From: an uncultured Pseudomonadota bacterium
GTDB taxonomy: Bacteria; Myxococcota_A; UBA796; GCA-2862545
Reading direction: 5' to 3'
NCBI GenBank assembly: GCA_903861005.1
Contig: CAIOSP010000204.1
Span: 1-64,000, forward strand
Length of the DNA stretch: 64,000 nt
Positions 9,846 to 17,684 of the stretch are shown one piece after another; the first letter of the stretch is position 1; the number at the start of each line of letters is the position of its first letter. The position numbers were made by a program, and so were the translations under genes. The notes beneath the pieces are model-generated. The model was given only the letters and a program-made list of their open reading frames with translations, was not told the origin of the DNA and ran no database searches.

Positions 9846-11429
9846 CTAGGCGTCGTGGGTGGCGTCCGGCTGCAGGCGCCGCGCCCGGGCGGCGTCGAGG
9901 ACCTCCAGCTCAGGGCGCAGGTCGTAGCGGTTGATCATCGCGTGCAGCTGGCCGGTGCCCACGCCGAGCGTCCGCGCGGTGTCGGCGCGCGACAGGTCGT
10001 GCGAGATCAACGCGCGCAACAGGTAGGCGCGCAGCAGTCCGTCCTTGGCGTCCGTCCAGAGCATCATGGGGATGTCTTCGTGCAGCCAGTCGTCGACGAT
10101 CGGCACACGCGGCGCCTCGGGCGGCGGACCGAGCAGCGCGTCCTCGTCGATCGGGCGCTTGCCGCCGGTGCTCTGAATGGCGTGCTCGACCGCGGTCGCC
10201 AGCTGCGCCACGTTGCCCTTCCAGCGCTTGAGGGTGGCCTCGTGGATCGCGCGCTCGGTCATGCCCGGCCACGCCAGGTGCAGGCGGGCGGCTGAGACCC
10301 GCCCCAGGCGCTCGAGCAGCTCCGGGATGTCCTCGCGGCGCTGGTGCACCGCGGGGAGTCGGATCAGGCCGCGGTTGAGCCGGGTGAACAGGTCGCGGCG
10401 CATCGAGGGCACGTCGAGCGGCTTGGACGGGTCGGTCGTGGCGGTGGCTAGGATGCGCACCGACGCGCGTCGGTCGGCGGTCGCGCCGCGGGGCCGGTAC
10501 AGGCCCGTCTCGAAGTACCGCACGAGCGCCGACTGGGTGACCGAGGGCAGCGCGTCGATGTCTTCCAGCAGCAGCGTGCCGCCGTCGACCGAGGCCAGCA
10601 GCGCTGTCCGCGGTGAGGCCCCGTCGACCCCGAACAGGTGATCCGACGCCTCGTCCGGAACCCACGCGCTGCAGTGCTCGCGGACCAGCGGGCTGGCGCG
10701 GCGCGGGGAGTTCGCGTGGAGCGCGCGCGCCACGTAGGTGCGACCGGAACCGTACGGCCCCACCACCAGCGCCGGCACGTCGTCGCGCATGGCGACGGTC
10801 CGGACGTTGTGCCGCACCTCGACCATGGCGCGGCTGCCCCCGGTGATGCCGAGCGCGGACGCGTCGCCGGTGCGCGCGATCAGCACGGCGCGGTCGACGA
10901 ACGGGCTCAACAGCGACGCGAAGGTCTGCGCGAACTCGGTGTACTCCTTGTGGAAGGCCTGATCGCGCGCGCGGGCGTCGGACACGTTCTGGAGCACAAG
11001 CACGCCGCGCGCCTGACCGCCCACCGGGCAAGCGAGCACGTTGTGGATCTTCTTGAGCACCATGCTGTCGGGGTGCGCGGACTCGGTCGAGACCACGTCC
11101 ACGTTGCGCCATAGCTCCAGCGCCTTGGCGGTGACGCCGAACGAGAACACGTCGCGGATCACCTGCGGCCACTCGGCGCGCTCCGCCGTCCGACCGGACA
11201 CCGCACACCAGCGGGGCATGCTGTCCGCGCGCGCGCCGTCCTCGTAGAGGGCGATGAAGCCCTCGGCCGCGCCGACCCGCTCCCGGGCGTAGGTGACGGC
11301 GCTGAGCAGCAGCGCATCGATGTCGTCGGTGCGCGAGCAGGTCAGCAGCTGCTGAAACAGCTGCGGCTCCTGCTTGATCCGCTCCCAGGCGTCGGCCGGT
11401 GGCGAGTCAACGAAGAGTGTGGTCGACAT
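9846..11429 (-). CDS. GAF-AAA+-Fis regulator lacking sigma54 contact motif
   Basis: Transcription regulator of 527 residues: an N-terminal GAF-like sensor (about 30-185), an AAA+ ATPase (about 195-420) and a C-terminal Fis-type helix-turn-helix (LSRADTARTLGVGTGQLHAMINRY). It looks like a bacterial enhancer-binding protein but is altered at key positions. Walker A reads GPYGSGRT (224-231), with Arg in place of the Lys. Walker B reads LLLEDID instead of LLDEI. The GAFTGA loop that contacts sigma54 is absent, the region reading FGVDGASPRTALL. ATP-driven sigma54 activation is therefore unlikely, and a DNA-binding repressor or sigma54-independent role fits better. ATG 11429 is the first start after two palindromes in the upstream gap. 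Confidence 0.85.
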   Translation of the reverse strand: MSTTLFVDSPPADAWERIKQEPQLFQQLLTCSRTDDIDALLLSAVTYARERVGAAEGFIALYEDGARADSMPRWCAVSGRTAERAEWPQVIRDVFSFGVTAKALELWRNVDVVSTESAHPDSMVLKKIHNVLACPVGGQARGVLVLQNVSDARARDQAFHKEYTEFAQTFASLLSPFVDRAVLIARTGDASALGITGGSRAMVEVRHNVRTVAMRDDVPALVVGPYGSGRTYVARALHANSPRRASPLVREHCSAWVPDEASDHLFGVDGASPRTALLASVDGGTLLLEDIDALPSVTQSALVRYFETGLYRPRGATADRRASVRILATATTDPSKPLDVPSMRRDLFTRLNRGLIRLPAVHQRREDIPELLERLGRVSAARLHLAWPGMTERAIHEATLKRWKGNVAQLATAVEHAIQSTGGKRPIDEDALLGPPPEAPRVPIVDDWLHEDIPMMLWTDAKDGLLRAYLLRALISHDLSRADTARTLGVGTGQLHAMINRYDLRPELEVLDAARARRLQPDATHDA

Positions 11430-11457
11430 GGTGTCCCCCCGGAGCGGCGCCCGCGTA

Positions 11458-11474
11458 CCCAACGCTGCGTTGGG
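11458..11474. promoter_or_regulatory. Palindrome upstream of GAF-AAA+ regulator
   Basis: CCCAACGCTGCGTTGGG is a perfect 8-base inverted repeat around one central base, 29 bases before the regulator start. As RNA it would form only a short hairpin with no following T-run, so an operator, perhaps for autoregulation by the Fis-type HTH, is more likely than a terminator of rmuC. Confidence 0.45.
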
Positions 11475-11476
11475 AT

Positions 11477-11486
11477 CTTGTACAAG
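11477..11486. promoter_or_regulatory. Second palindrome in the same regulatory gap
   Basis: CTTGTACAAG is a perfect 10-base palindrome two bases from the longer one at 11458-11474. Two dyads side by side in the 108-base gap between rmuC and the regulator suggest protein binding sites. No partner protein is known. Confidence 0.35.
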
Positions 11487-11537
11487 CGGGGGGGCGCGGA
11501 CACACCATCCGGAAAATCGGACTGGTAGGAGGTTGCG

Positions 11538-12983
11538 CTAGGGCTCGTCATCCTGGGCGGGCGACACCTCGATCAGACGGTTGGTGTCGGTGTCCGGCAG
11601 GGCCTCGATGTCGCGCAGCTTGGCGGTGATCTTGCGGGTCCGCACGGAGACCTTCTCGTCCAGATCGTCTGCGGCCTTGCGGATGCGGTCGCGTACCGCG
11701 ACGATCGCCTCCTCGAACTTTCCGAACTCGGTCTTCACGGCGCCCAGCACCTGGGCGATCTCCGCGCTCTTCTTCTGGAGCGCCAGCGTGCGGAACCCCA
11801 TCTGGAAGCTGTTGAGCAGCGCCAGCAGGGTGGTGGGCCCGGCCAACACCACGCGGAATTCGCGCTGTAGGCGGTCCGCCAGCGCGGGTTCGCGGAGGAT
11901 CTCGGCGTACAGGCCCTCGGTGGGCAGGAACAGGATGGCGAAGTCCGTGGTGTGCGGCGCCACGATGTACTTGTCGCGAATGTCCCGCGCGAAGCTGATG
12001 ACCCGCGCGTAGAGGGCCGCGCGGTGCGTGTCGACCGCCACCACGTCGCCCCGCTCGGCGGCGTCCTGCAGGCGCTCGAAGTCCTCCTTGGGGAACTTGG
12101 CATCGACCGGCAGGAACACGGGCTTGCCGTCCTCGCCTCCGGGGAGCTTGATGGCGAACTCGACGCGCTCGCTTCGGCGCGGCGGCGCCCAGTTCTTCTC
12201 GTAGCGGTCGGCGGGGAGCACCTCCCCGATCAGGTTGCCGAGCAGGACCTCACCCCACGTGCCGCGCGACTTCACGTTGGTCATCACGCGCTTGAGGTCG
12301 CCCACGCTGGTGGCCAGGTCGCGCATCTCTCCGAGGCCGCGGTGCACCTGCTCCAGCTGGTTCGACACGGTCTTGAAGCTCTCGGTCAGGCGCGACTCCA
12401 GCACCGTCTGGAGCTTCTCGTCTACCGTCTTCTGCATGGCCTCCAGGCGGGCGTCGTTGCTGCGCTGCAGGTTCTCCAGGCGCTCTTGCACCTGGGCGCG
12501 CAGGCGGTCGGACGTCAGGGTGGCGGCGGCGGCGGACTCGTCGAAGCGGCCCTGGACCACACCGCGCAGGGCCTCGGCGTTGCCGTTGAGCGTGGTGGAC
12601 AGCAGCTCCAGGCGCTTGGCGAAGCGGTCGAGCTCGGTCTTCTGGGCTGTGTTGAGCGAGTCGATCTGCTTGAGGCTGGCGGCCTGGAAGGTGGCGAACT
12701 GCTGGGTGGACTCGGTCCGGCCCTGGCGGGACTCGGCCGCGAGCGAGGTGCGAAGTGACTCCAGCGTGCGGGAGAGCTCGGCGCGGGTGGCGCGCTCGCG
12801 GGTGTCGGCCTCTGGGCGGAGCGTGGCGAGCTCAGCGCGGGCGCCTTCGGCCGCGGCGCGCGCGGCGTCGACCTTGGCGAGTAGGTCTGGGTCTGGTGCG
12901 GACGGGCGCGTGCCCACCCACCACACCGTGGCCAGGTTGACGAGGGCGAGCAACACGAGGATCAAGGCTGGGATGTTGGACAT
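11538..12983 (-). CDS. rmuC: RmuC family DNA recombination protein
   Basis: RmuC homologue of 481 residues, close to family length. It has an N-terminal membrane anchor (about residues 5-25) and a long coiled coil (about 35-200). The RmuC nuclease-like domain contains the diagnostic GTWGEVLLGNLIGEVLP segment, a KNWAPPRRSERVEFAI segment and DAKFPKEDF. RmuC limits inversion at short inverted repeats and is predicted to act on DNA ends from the inner membrane. Start ATG 12983. It is divergent from the TldD-like gene across 118 bases and is followed on the same strand, after the palindromes, by the GAF-AAA+ regulator. Confidence 0.93.
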   Translation of the reverse strand: MSNIPALILVLLALVNLATVWWVGTRPSAPDPDLLAKVDAARAAAEGARAELATLRPEADTRERATRAELSRTLESLRTSLAAESRQGRTESTQQFATFQAASLKQIDSLNTAQKTELDRFAKRLELLSTTLNGNAEALRGVVQGRFDESAAAATLTSDRLRAQVQERLENLQRSNDARLEAMQKTVDEKLQTVLESRLTESFKTVSNQLEQVHRGLGEMRDLATSVGDLKRVMTNVKSRGTWGEVLLGNLIGEVLPADRYEKNWAPPRRSERVEFAIKLPGGEDGKPVFLPVDAKFPKEDFERLQDAAERGDVVAVDTHRAALYARVISFARDIRDKYIVAPHTTDFAILFLPTEGLYAEILREPALADRLQREFRVVLAGPTTLLALLNSFQMGFRTLALQKKSAEIAQVLGAVKTEFGKFEEAIVAVRDRIRKAADDLDEKVSVRTRKITAKLRDIEALPDTDTNRLIEVSPAQDDEP

Positions 12984-13101
12984 GCCCGCCGCTATCGTCG
13001 CGCCCTCCCGTCGCCTACGGGGAACCGGGGGTGGCGGTCAGGGTCTGTCCGGGTCGGCCACGCGCCCGGGGCGGGGTGTTAGCGCATCAGACGGAGGTCG
13101 C

Positions 13102-14775
13102 TTGCTTACTCTGGTGTTGTGGGGCGCGCTGGCATGGGCGGGCGACGTCGAGCCCGTGCTGGTGGCGGAGCTGGACCGTGCGACCGCGGCCTGGACCCAG
13201 GCCGGCGAGGTGCCGCACTACGTGGCGATCGCCGTCGACGACATCGAGTTGCACAAGATCGTCGCCCGGGAGGGCGCGCTGGCCAACGATCACCTGGAGC
13301 ACGATCGCTGGCTGGACGTGGACCTTCGCCTGGGCACGCCGGAGCTCGACAGCACCCACGACCTGCGCGGCATGTCGGGCCTGGCGAACGACACGCGCAG
13401 TCACGTGCCGCTCGCGTTCGAGGGGGCGACGGTGGACGCGGCGATCCACAACGCCGTGTGGCGTGAGCTGGACGCGCGCTGGCGGGCGGCCAAGGAGCGC
13501 ATCGTGCTCCTGAGGGCCGATCAGGCCGTGCGCGTGGCCGAGGAGGACCCGGCGCCGGACTTTGAGCCGCGCACCGGCGTGCTCGCCCATCAGCCGCCGC
13601 CACCGATGTCGATCGACAGCACGGCCTGGCAGCCCATCCTCGTCGACCTGTCGTCGGTGCTCGCGTCCGGCACGCACGTCGTCGAGAGCGAGGTGTCCGT
13701 CGAGGGCCGCCGCTCGGAGTCCACCCGGGTGGACTCCGAGGGCTCGCGCTTGGTCTACGGCACGGTGCTGGTGCGCGTCGCGCTGTCGGCCACCATCGTC
13801 GCCGACGACGGCGACCGCCTGGTGCTCTACCGCAGCCAGGACGTGCACGACCCCGCATCGCTCCCCGACGCGGCCGCGCTCACCAGACTCGCGCGCAGCC
13901 TGGTCGCCGACGCCGAGGCGCTGCGCGCCGCACCGCGCGCCACGCCCTACACCGGCCCCGTCCTGCTGCTCGGCCGCGCCACCGGCGTGTTCGTGCACGA
14001 GGTGATGGGGCACCGCGTGGAGGGCCAGCGCAACAAGGACGAGGAGGAGGGCAAGACCTTCCTGTCCTACCTGGGCCAGCGCGTGCTGCCCGCCGGCGTC
14101 GACATCGTCGACGATCCCACCGTCGCGCACCTCGCGGGCGAGGACCTCAACGGCTTCTACCGGTTCGACGACGAAGGCGTCCCCGCGCAGCGCGCCGAGC
14201 TGGTCCACGACGGCCTCTTCCGCGGCTTCCTGATGTCGCGCTCGCCGCTGGCCGCCTTCCCGCACAGCAACGGGCACGGTCGCCGCAGCACGGGCAACGC
14301 GCCCGCAGCGCGCATGGGCAACACCATCGTGTCGAGCACGGCGGGCAAGGACCTGTCCACGCTCCGCCGCCTGCTGCTCGCCGAGGCCAAGGCCCAGGGC
14401 CTGCCGTTCGCCTACATCGTCGAGGAGATCGACGGCGGCTTCACGCTCACCGGCCGCGAGATGCCCAACGCCTTCAACGTCCGCGCGAGCCGCACGCTGC
14501 GCGTGTGGGCGGACGGTCGCCCCGACGAGCTCGTGCGCGGGCTCGATCTGGTCGGCACGCCGCTCGCCGCGTTCCAGAACGTGGTCGCGGTGGGCGACAC
14601 CCAGGAGGTCTTCAACGGCTACTGCGGCGCTGAGAGCGGGTGGGTGCCGGTGTCTGCCGTCGCCCCTGCGATGCTCTTCCGCCGCCTGGAATTCCAGATC
14701 AAGGAGAAGGAGTCCGCGCGACCACCCTTGCTGCCCAGGCCCGACGCCGACCGGAACAACGGGAGTCGCTCATGA
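13102..14775 (+). CDS. Exported TldD-like metallopeptidase, catalytic subunit
   Basis: Protein of 557 residues of the TldD/PmbA (modulator of DNA gyrase) superfamily. The zinc motif HEVMGHRVEGQ (H299, E300, H304) matches the HExxxH of TldD, and C-terminal RFDDEG and NAFNVRAS blocks fit the fold. TldD is normally cytosolic, but this copy begins MLTLVLWGALAWAGD, a good signal peptide with cleavage after AWA, so periplasmic action is predicted. The start is TTG 13102, chosen because GGAGG lies five bases upstream and it creates the signal peptide. Its TGA overlaps the ATG of the following paralogue. By analogy with TldD/TldE, the two should form a heterodimer that trims unfolded peptides (inference). 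Confidence 0.85.
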   Translation: MLTLVLWGALAWAGDVEPVLVAELDRATAAWTQAGEVPHYVAIAVDDIELHKIVAREGALANDHLEHDRWLDVDLRLGTPELDSTHDLRGMSGLANDTRSHVPLAFEGATVDAAIHNAVWRELDARWRAAKERIVLLRADQAVRVAEEDPAPDFEPRTGVLAHQPPPPMSIDSTAWQPILVDLSSVLASGTHVVESEVSVEGRRSESTRVDSEGSRLVYGTVLVRVALSATIVADDGDRLVLYRSQDVHDPASLPDAAALTRLARSLVADAEALRAAPRATPYTGPVLLLGRATGVFVHEVMGHRVEGQRNKDEEEGKTFLSYLGQRVLPAGVDIVDDPTVAHLAGEDLNGFYRFDDEGVPAQRAELVHDGLFRGFLMSRSPLAAFPHSNGHGRRSTGNAPAARMGNTIVSSTAGKDLSTLRRLLLAEAKAQGLPFAYIVEEIDGGFTLTGREMPNAFNVRASRTLRVWADGRPDELVRGLDLVGTPLAAFQNVVAVGDTQEVFNGYCGAESGWVPVSAVAPAMLFRRLEFQIKEKESARPPLLPRPDADRNNGSRS

Positions 14776-16448
14776 TCGCCGCGGCACTCATGGGCCTGGC
14801 CCTCGCCGGGGAGCCGGACGCGCCCATCCTCGACGCGCTGCAGGCCGAGCTGGAGCGATCGATCCAGCGCCTGTCGCTGGCCGACAGCCCCCGCATCTAC
14901 GACCTCCGCTACAAGGTCTGGTCGGTCGACGCGTCGAGCGAGCACGCGTCGTTCGGCGCCACGGTGGAGCGGGAGTCGCGGCGCACCTGGCGGTTGGGCG
15001 TCGAGGTGCGCGTGGGCGACGCGTCCTACGACAACACGGGGTTCGGCGGGTGGAGCGATGGCTTTCGCGCGGTGGCCCTGCCGATGAACCCCACGCCGGA
15101 TTCGGCGCGCGCGGACGCGTGGCGCGTCACCGATGATGCCTACAAGGACGCCGTCGAGCAGTACGCGCGCAAGAAGTCGCAGGCCGTGCTGCCCGCCGAC
15201 CACCCCGGCGACTACCAAGTGCTCGCCGGCCCGCCCGTGAGGGTGACGCTCGACGCGCGCCCTGTGGCCGAGCCTGTGTCCGCCGAGTTCGCGCGGCAGC
15301 TCTCCGCCACGCTGGTGGTGCGCCCAGACCTGGACGTCGCGGACGCCTGGGACTCGGTGGAGTCGGGGATCTTGTGGACGCTCGACAGCGACGGCACGCA
15401 CGTCGCGCGGCGCGTCTGCGAGCACACCACGCGCTTGGCCGCGCGCCTCACCACGCCGGACGGCGCCACCACCACGTCGGACCGGCTGGTGTCGACCGCC
15501 TGTGATCGCGACGACCAGCCGACCGTCCGCACCCGGGCGGCTGAGGCGCTCGCCGCCGAGGTCATCTCGCTCGCGGCCGCCAAGCCGCTCGCCGAGGACT
15601 ACGTCGGCCCGGTGGTCTTCCTCGACGACGCCGCGGTCGATCTGTTCCGGTCCTTCCTCATGCCGCAGCTCGAAGGCACGCCGCCGGAGATCCCGTTCGA
15701 CAGCTTCTTTGGCGAGCTCGGGGCAGGCTTGGATCTGGCGCGGCTGCATCGTCGCGTGCTGCCGTCTGGCTGGTCGGTGGAGGACCTGGGCTACGACCCG
15801 CACGTGCCGGGCACGGACCTGCGCTTCGACGACGAGGGCGTGCCGGTCCAGCCGGTGGTCGCGGTCGAGGACGGCATCGTGCACGACCTGTGGATGAGCC
15901 GAACGCCGCGCGCGGGCCTGGACGGGACGAACGGTCATGGCCGCGCGTCGCTGTTCGGCCGCTCGGTGGGCAAGGCGATGTCGCTGCTGGTGACGCCGCC
16001 TAAGCGCCTGTCTGAGGCGGTGCTGATCCGGCGCGCCTTGAAGGAGGCTCGCCAGTACGAGCTCGACCACGTCTACGTGATCCGCAGGCTCGAAGACCCC
16101 GCGCTCGCCCGCTACGCGGACCCCGAGCCCGACATCCCCGACGACGGCCCGTACCTGCCCGGGCCGTTGGTCATTGAGCGCGTGTACGCCGACGGGCGCG
16201 TGGAGCCGGTGCGTGGCGCGCGCTTCGCGGCGGCCGACCGGCGCGTGCTGCGCGACGTCGTGGCGGCCGGTCCGCAGGTGGACCGCGTGGTGCTGGAGGC
16301 GATGGACGGTCGTCGCTACGCGCTCGACGCCACTGAGGGCAGCCCGACGCGGGTGTCCGCGCCCGGCGTGATCGTCGGCGAGATGGAGGTCGTGCCGTCG
16401 CGCTCGGACACGAGCGACGCCCACGTCCTGCCGCCTCCGCCGCCCTAG
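14772..16448 (+). CDS. Exported TldD-like partner lacking the HExxxH motif
   Basis: Paralogue of the preceding protein (558 residues), translated from an ATG overlapping its stop by four bases. It has its own signal peptide (MIAAALMGLALAGE). The C-terminal TldD core is recognisable, with LRFDDEGVPVQP and NGHGRASLFG matching RFDDEGVPAQR and NGHGRRSTG in the partner. At the metal site, however, the sequence reads GPVVFLDDAAVDLF (about 277-290), so both His and the Glu are gone. In the E. coli TldD/TldE complex only TldD carries the metal, and this gene appears to play the TldE role. The tail is Pro-rich. It converges on the PhnA-like gene with stop codons sharing the bases CTAG. Confidence 0.82.
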   Translation: MIAAALMGLALAGEPDAPILDALQAELERSIQRLSLADSPRIYDLRYKVWSVDASSEHASFGATVERESRRTWRLGVEVRVGDASYDNTGFGGWSDGFRAVALPMNPTPDSARADAWRVTDDAYKDAVEQYARKKSQAVLPADHPGDYQVLAGPPVRVTLDARPVAEPVSAEFARQLSATLVVRPDLDVADAWDSVESGILWTLDSDGTHVARRVCEHTTRLAARLTTPDGATTTSDRLVSTACDRDDQPTVRTRAAEALAAEVISLAAAKPLAEDYVGPVVFLDDAAVDLFRSFLMPQLEGTPPEIPFDSFFGELGAGLDLARLHRRVLPSGWSVEDLGYDPHVPGTDLRFDDEGVPVQPVVAVEDGIVHDLWMSRTPRAGLDGTNGHGRASLFGRSVGKAMSLLVTPPKRLSEAVLIRRALKEARQYELDHVYVIRRLEDPALARYADPEPDIPDDGPYLPGPLVIERVYADGRVEPVRGARFAAADRRVLRDVVAAGPQVDRVVLEAMDGRRYALDATEGSPTRVSAPGVIVGEMEVVPSRSDTSDAHVLPPPPP

Positions 16449-16834
16449 CCTGCGTCCTCGACCCGGAACTCGCCGCTCGCCGGGTCGACGTTCGACGCCT
16501 CCAGCGCGTCGGCGACCCAGTGGTCGTCCTGGAAGTCGCAGGCGAGCAGCATGCGCGCCGCGGCGAGCTTGACCGGGGGCAGGTCGGACCACACGGCGGA
16601 CGACAGGAAGTGGGCGCGCACCGGGTCGACGGGCTCGTCCTCCAGCCAGCTGCGGCAGCGAGCGCAGAGCAGCAGCGTGCGGTCCAGATCGGGCTCGTCG
16701 GGGAAGGGCGCCAGCTCGTAGAGGCGGGGCTCGTCGCGGCTCTCGCACAGCTCGCAGCGGCCGCGGCTGCGGCGCGTGATCGCCTTGCCGAGGACTCCGG
16801 CTGCGGCGCGCTGCTTGGGGCGTTTGCGGGTCAT
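16445..16834 (-). CDS. PhnA-type zinc-ribbon protein
   Basis: Small soluble protein of 129 residues. A basic N-terminus (MTRKRPKQRAAAG) leads into a four-cysteine zinc ribbon (RRSRGRCELCESRD, about 22-35, and LLLCARCRSWL, about 55-65). After it comes VWSDLPPVKLAAARMLLAC, matching the block after the ribbon in larger PhnA-domain proteins (WS..P.v...A.RlL). Despite the name, PhnA proteins have no proven phosphonate role and the domain may bind nucleic acid or act as a zinc module. ATG 16834 lies 17 bases after the upstream coiled-coil gene, so it is last in the M16 peptidase operon. Its stop overlaps the TldD partner stop. Confidence 0.75.
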   Translation of the reverse strand: MTRKRPKQRAAAGVLGKAITRRSRGRCELCESRDEPRLYELAPFPDEPDLDRTLLLCARCRSWLEDEPVDPVRAHFLSSAVWSDLPPVKLAAARMLLACDFQDDHWVADALEASNVDPASGEFRVEDAG

Positions 16835-16850
16835 GACCGGGGCTCCGACG

Positions 16851-17684
16851 TCACTTGAGCTGGAACCGCGGGAAGGGGGCGGGCTGCGGCTGGCCGCGGC
16901 CGGCCTCGGGGAGCTCGGGGTCACAGAAGAGCAGGTACCAGTCGCGGATCTCGGGGTTGGTCCGGTCGAGCCAGGACGCCGCCTCGGGCAGATCTTCCGT
17001 CGCGATCGCGGTGCGCAGCTCGGGCACGGCCTCGTCGGAGCGCAAGCAAGTCTTGAACCGCAGCTTGTGCGACACGAGCGCCTCGGCGACGCTCTCGCGG
17101 CATCGACCGACTCGGTCGGACGACCCCGTGGCGCACAGGCGGAGCTGGGCGTCCTGCACGAACGAGGTCCAGCGCGAGTCCAGCGTCTCTTCACGCGCGC
17201 CGATCAGCTGGGCCTGGCTGTTCGCGAGCTGCATCTGGGTGCTGGCGAGGCTTTGGCGGGCCTGCTGGAGCGCGGCGAGAAGCTGCTGCTTCTCCGCCAC
17301 GGCCGCTTCGCGTTCGGTCTCCAACGACGTGAGCTGCGCGCGGGCCTCTTCCAGGCGCGTCGCGACGTCGTCGCCCTGCTTGGCGGTGCCGTCCATCTGG
17401 TCTTCCAGCTCGCGGACCTCCGTCTCCTTCTCCCGGATGCGGATCTCGAGCGCCGACACCTTGGTCTGCGCCTCTTCGAGCGTGTTCGCGGTCTGCCGCA
17501 TGTAGGGCAGGCACTCGATCTGGAGCTCTTCGGGCGTGTAGGCGCGCCGCTCGGGCAGGGTGAGCGGGACGGGCGTGGGCGCAGGCGCGGTCTGCATCAG
17601 GTGATCGCCCACGACGCCGGCGAACGCGCCGACCAGGAGCGCGGTCACGAGGACGATGCTGCCGTTGGAGGCGGGTGCGCTCAC
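16851..17684 (-). CDS. Single-pass membrane protein with long coiled coil
   Basis: Envelope protein of 277 residues from a GTG overlapping the stop of the M16-like gene (GTGA). It has an N-terminal hydrophobic anchor (IVLVTALLVGAFAGVVG, about 10-26), a Pro-rich spacer, then a coiled coil of about 100 residues (about 65-175; EIRIREKETEVRELEDQM and similar heptads). A C-terminal globular part carries several cysteines (CATGSS, GRCRES, KTCLRS, FCDPE) that could form disulfides if periplasmic. I do not recognise a family. Its place behind two exported M16 peptidases suggests a periplasmic scaffold, but that is inference. Confidence 0.65.
   Translation of the reverse strand: MSAPASNGSIVLVTALLVGAFAGVVGDHLMQTAPAPTPVPLTLPERRAYTPEELQIECLPYMRQTANTLEEAQTKVSALEIRIREKETEVRELEDQMDGTAKQGDDVATRLEEARAQLTSLETEREAAVAEKQQLLAALQQARQSLASTQMQLANSQAQLIGAREETLDSRWTSFVQDAQLRLCATGSSDRVGRCRESVAEALVSHKLRFKTCLRSDEAVPELRTAIATEDLPEAASWLDRTNPEIRDWYLLFCDPELPEAGRGQPQPAPFPRFQLK

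Noticed and set aside
9846-11429. Sigma54 activator annotation
   Set aside because: The GAFTGA loop is absent and both Walker motifs are altered, so only the architecture is retained.
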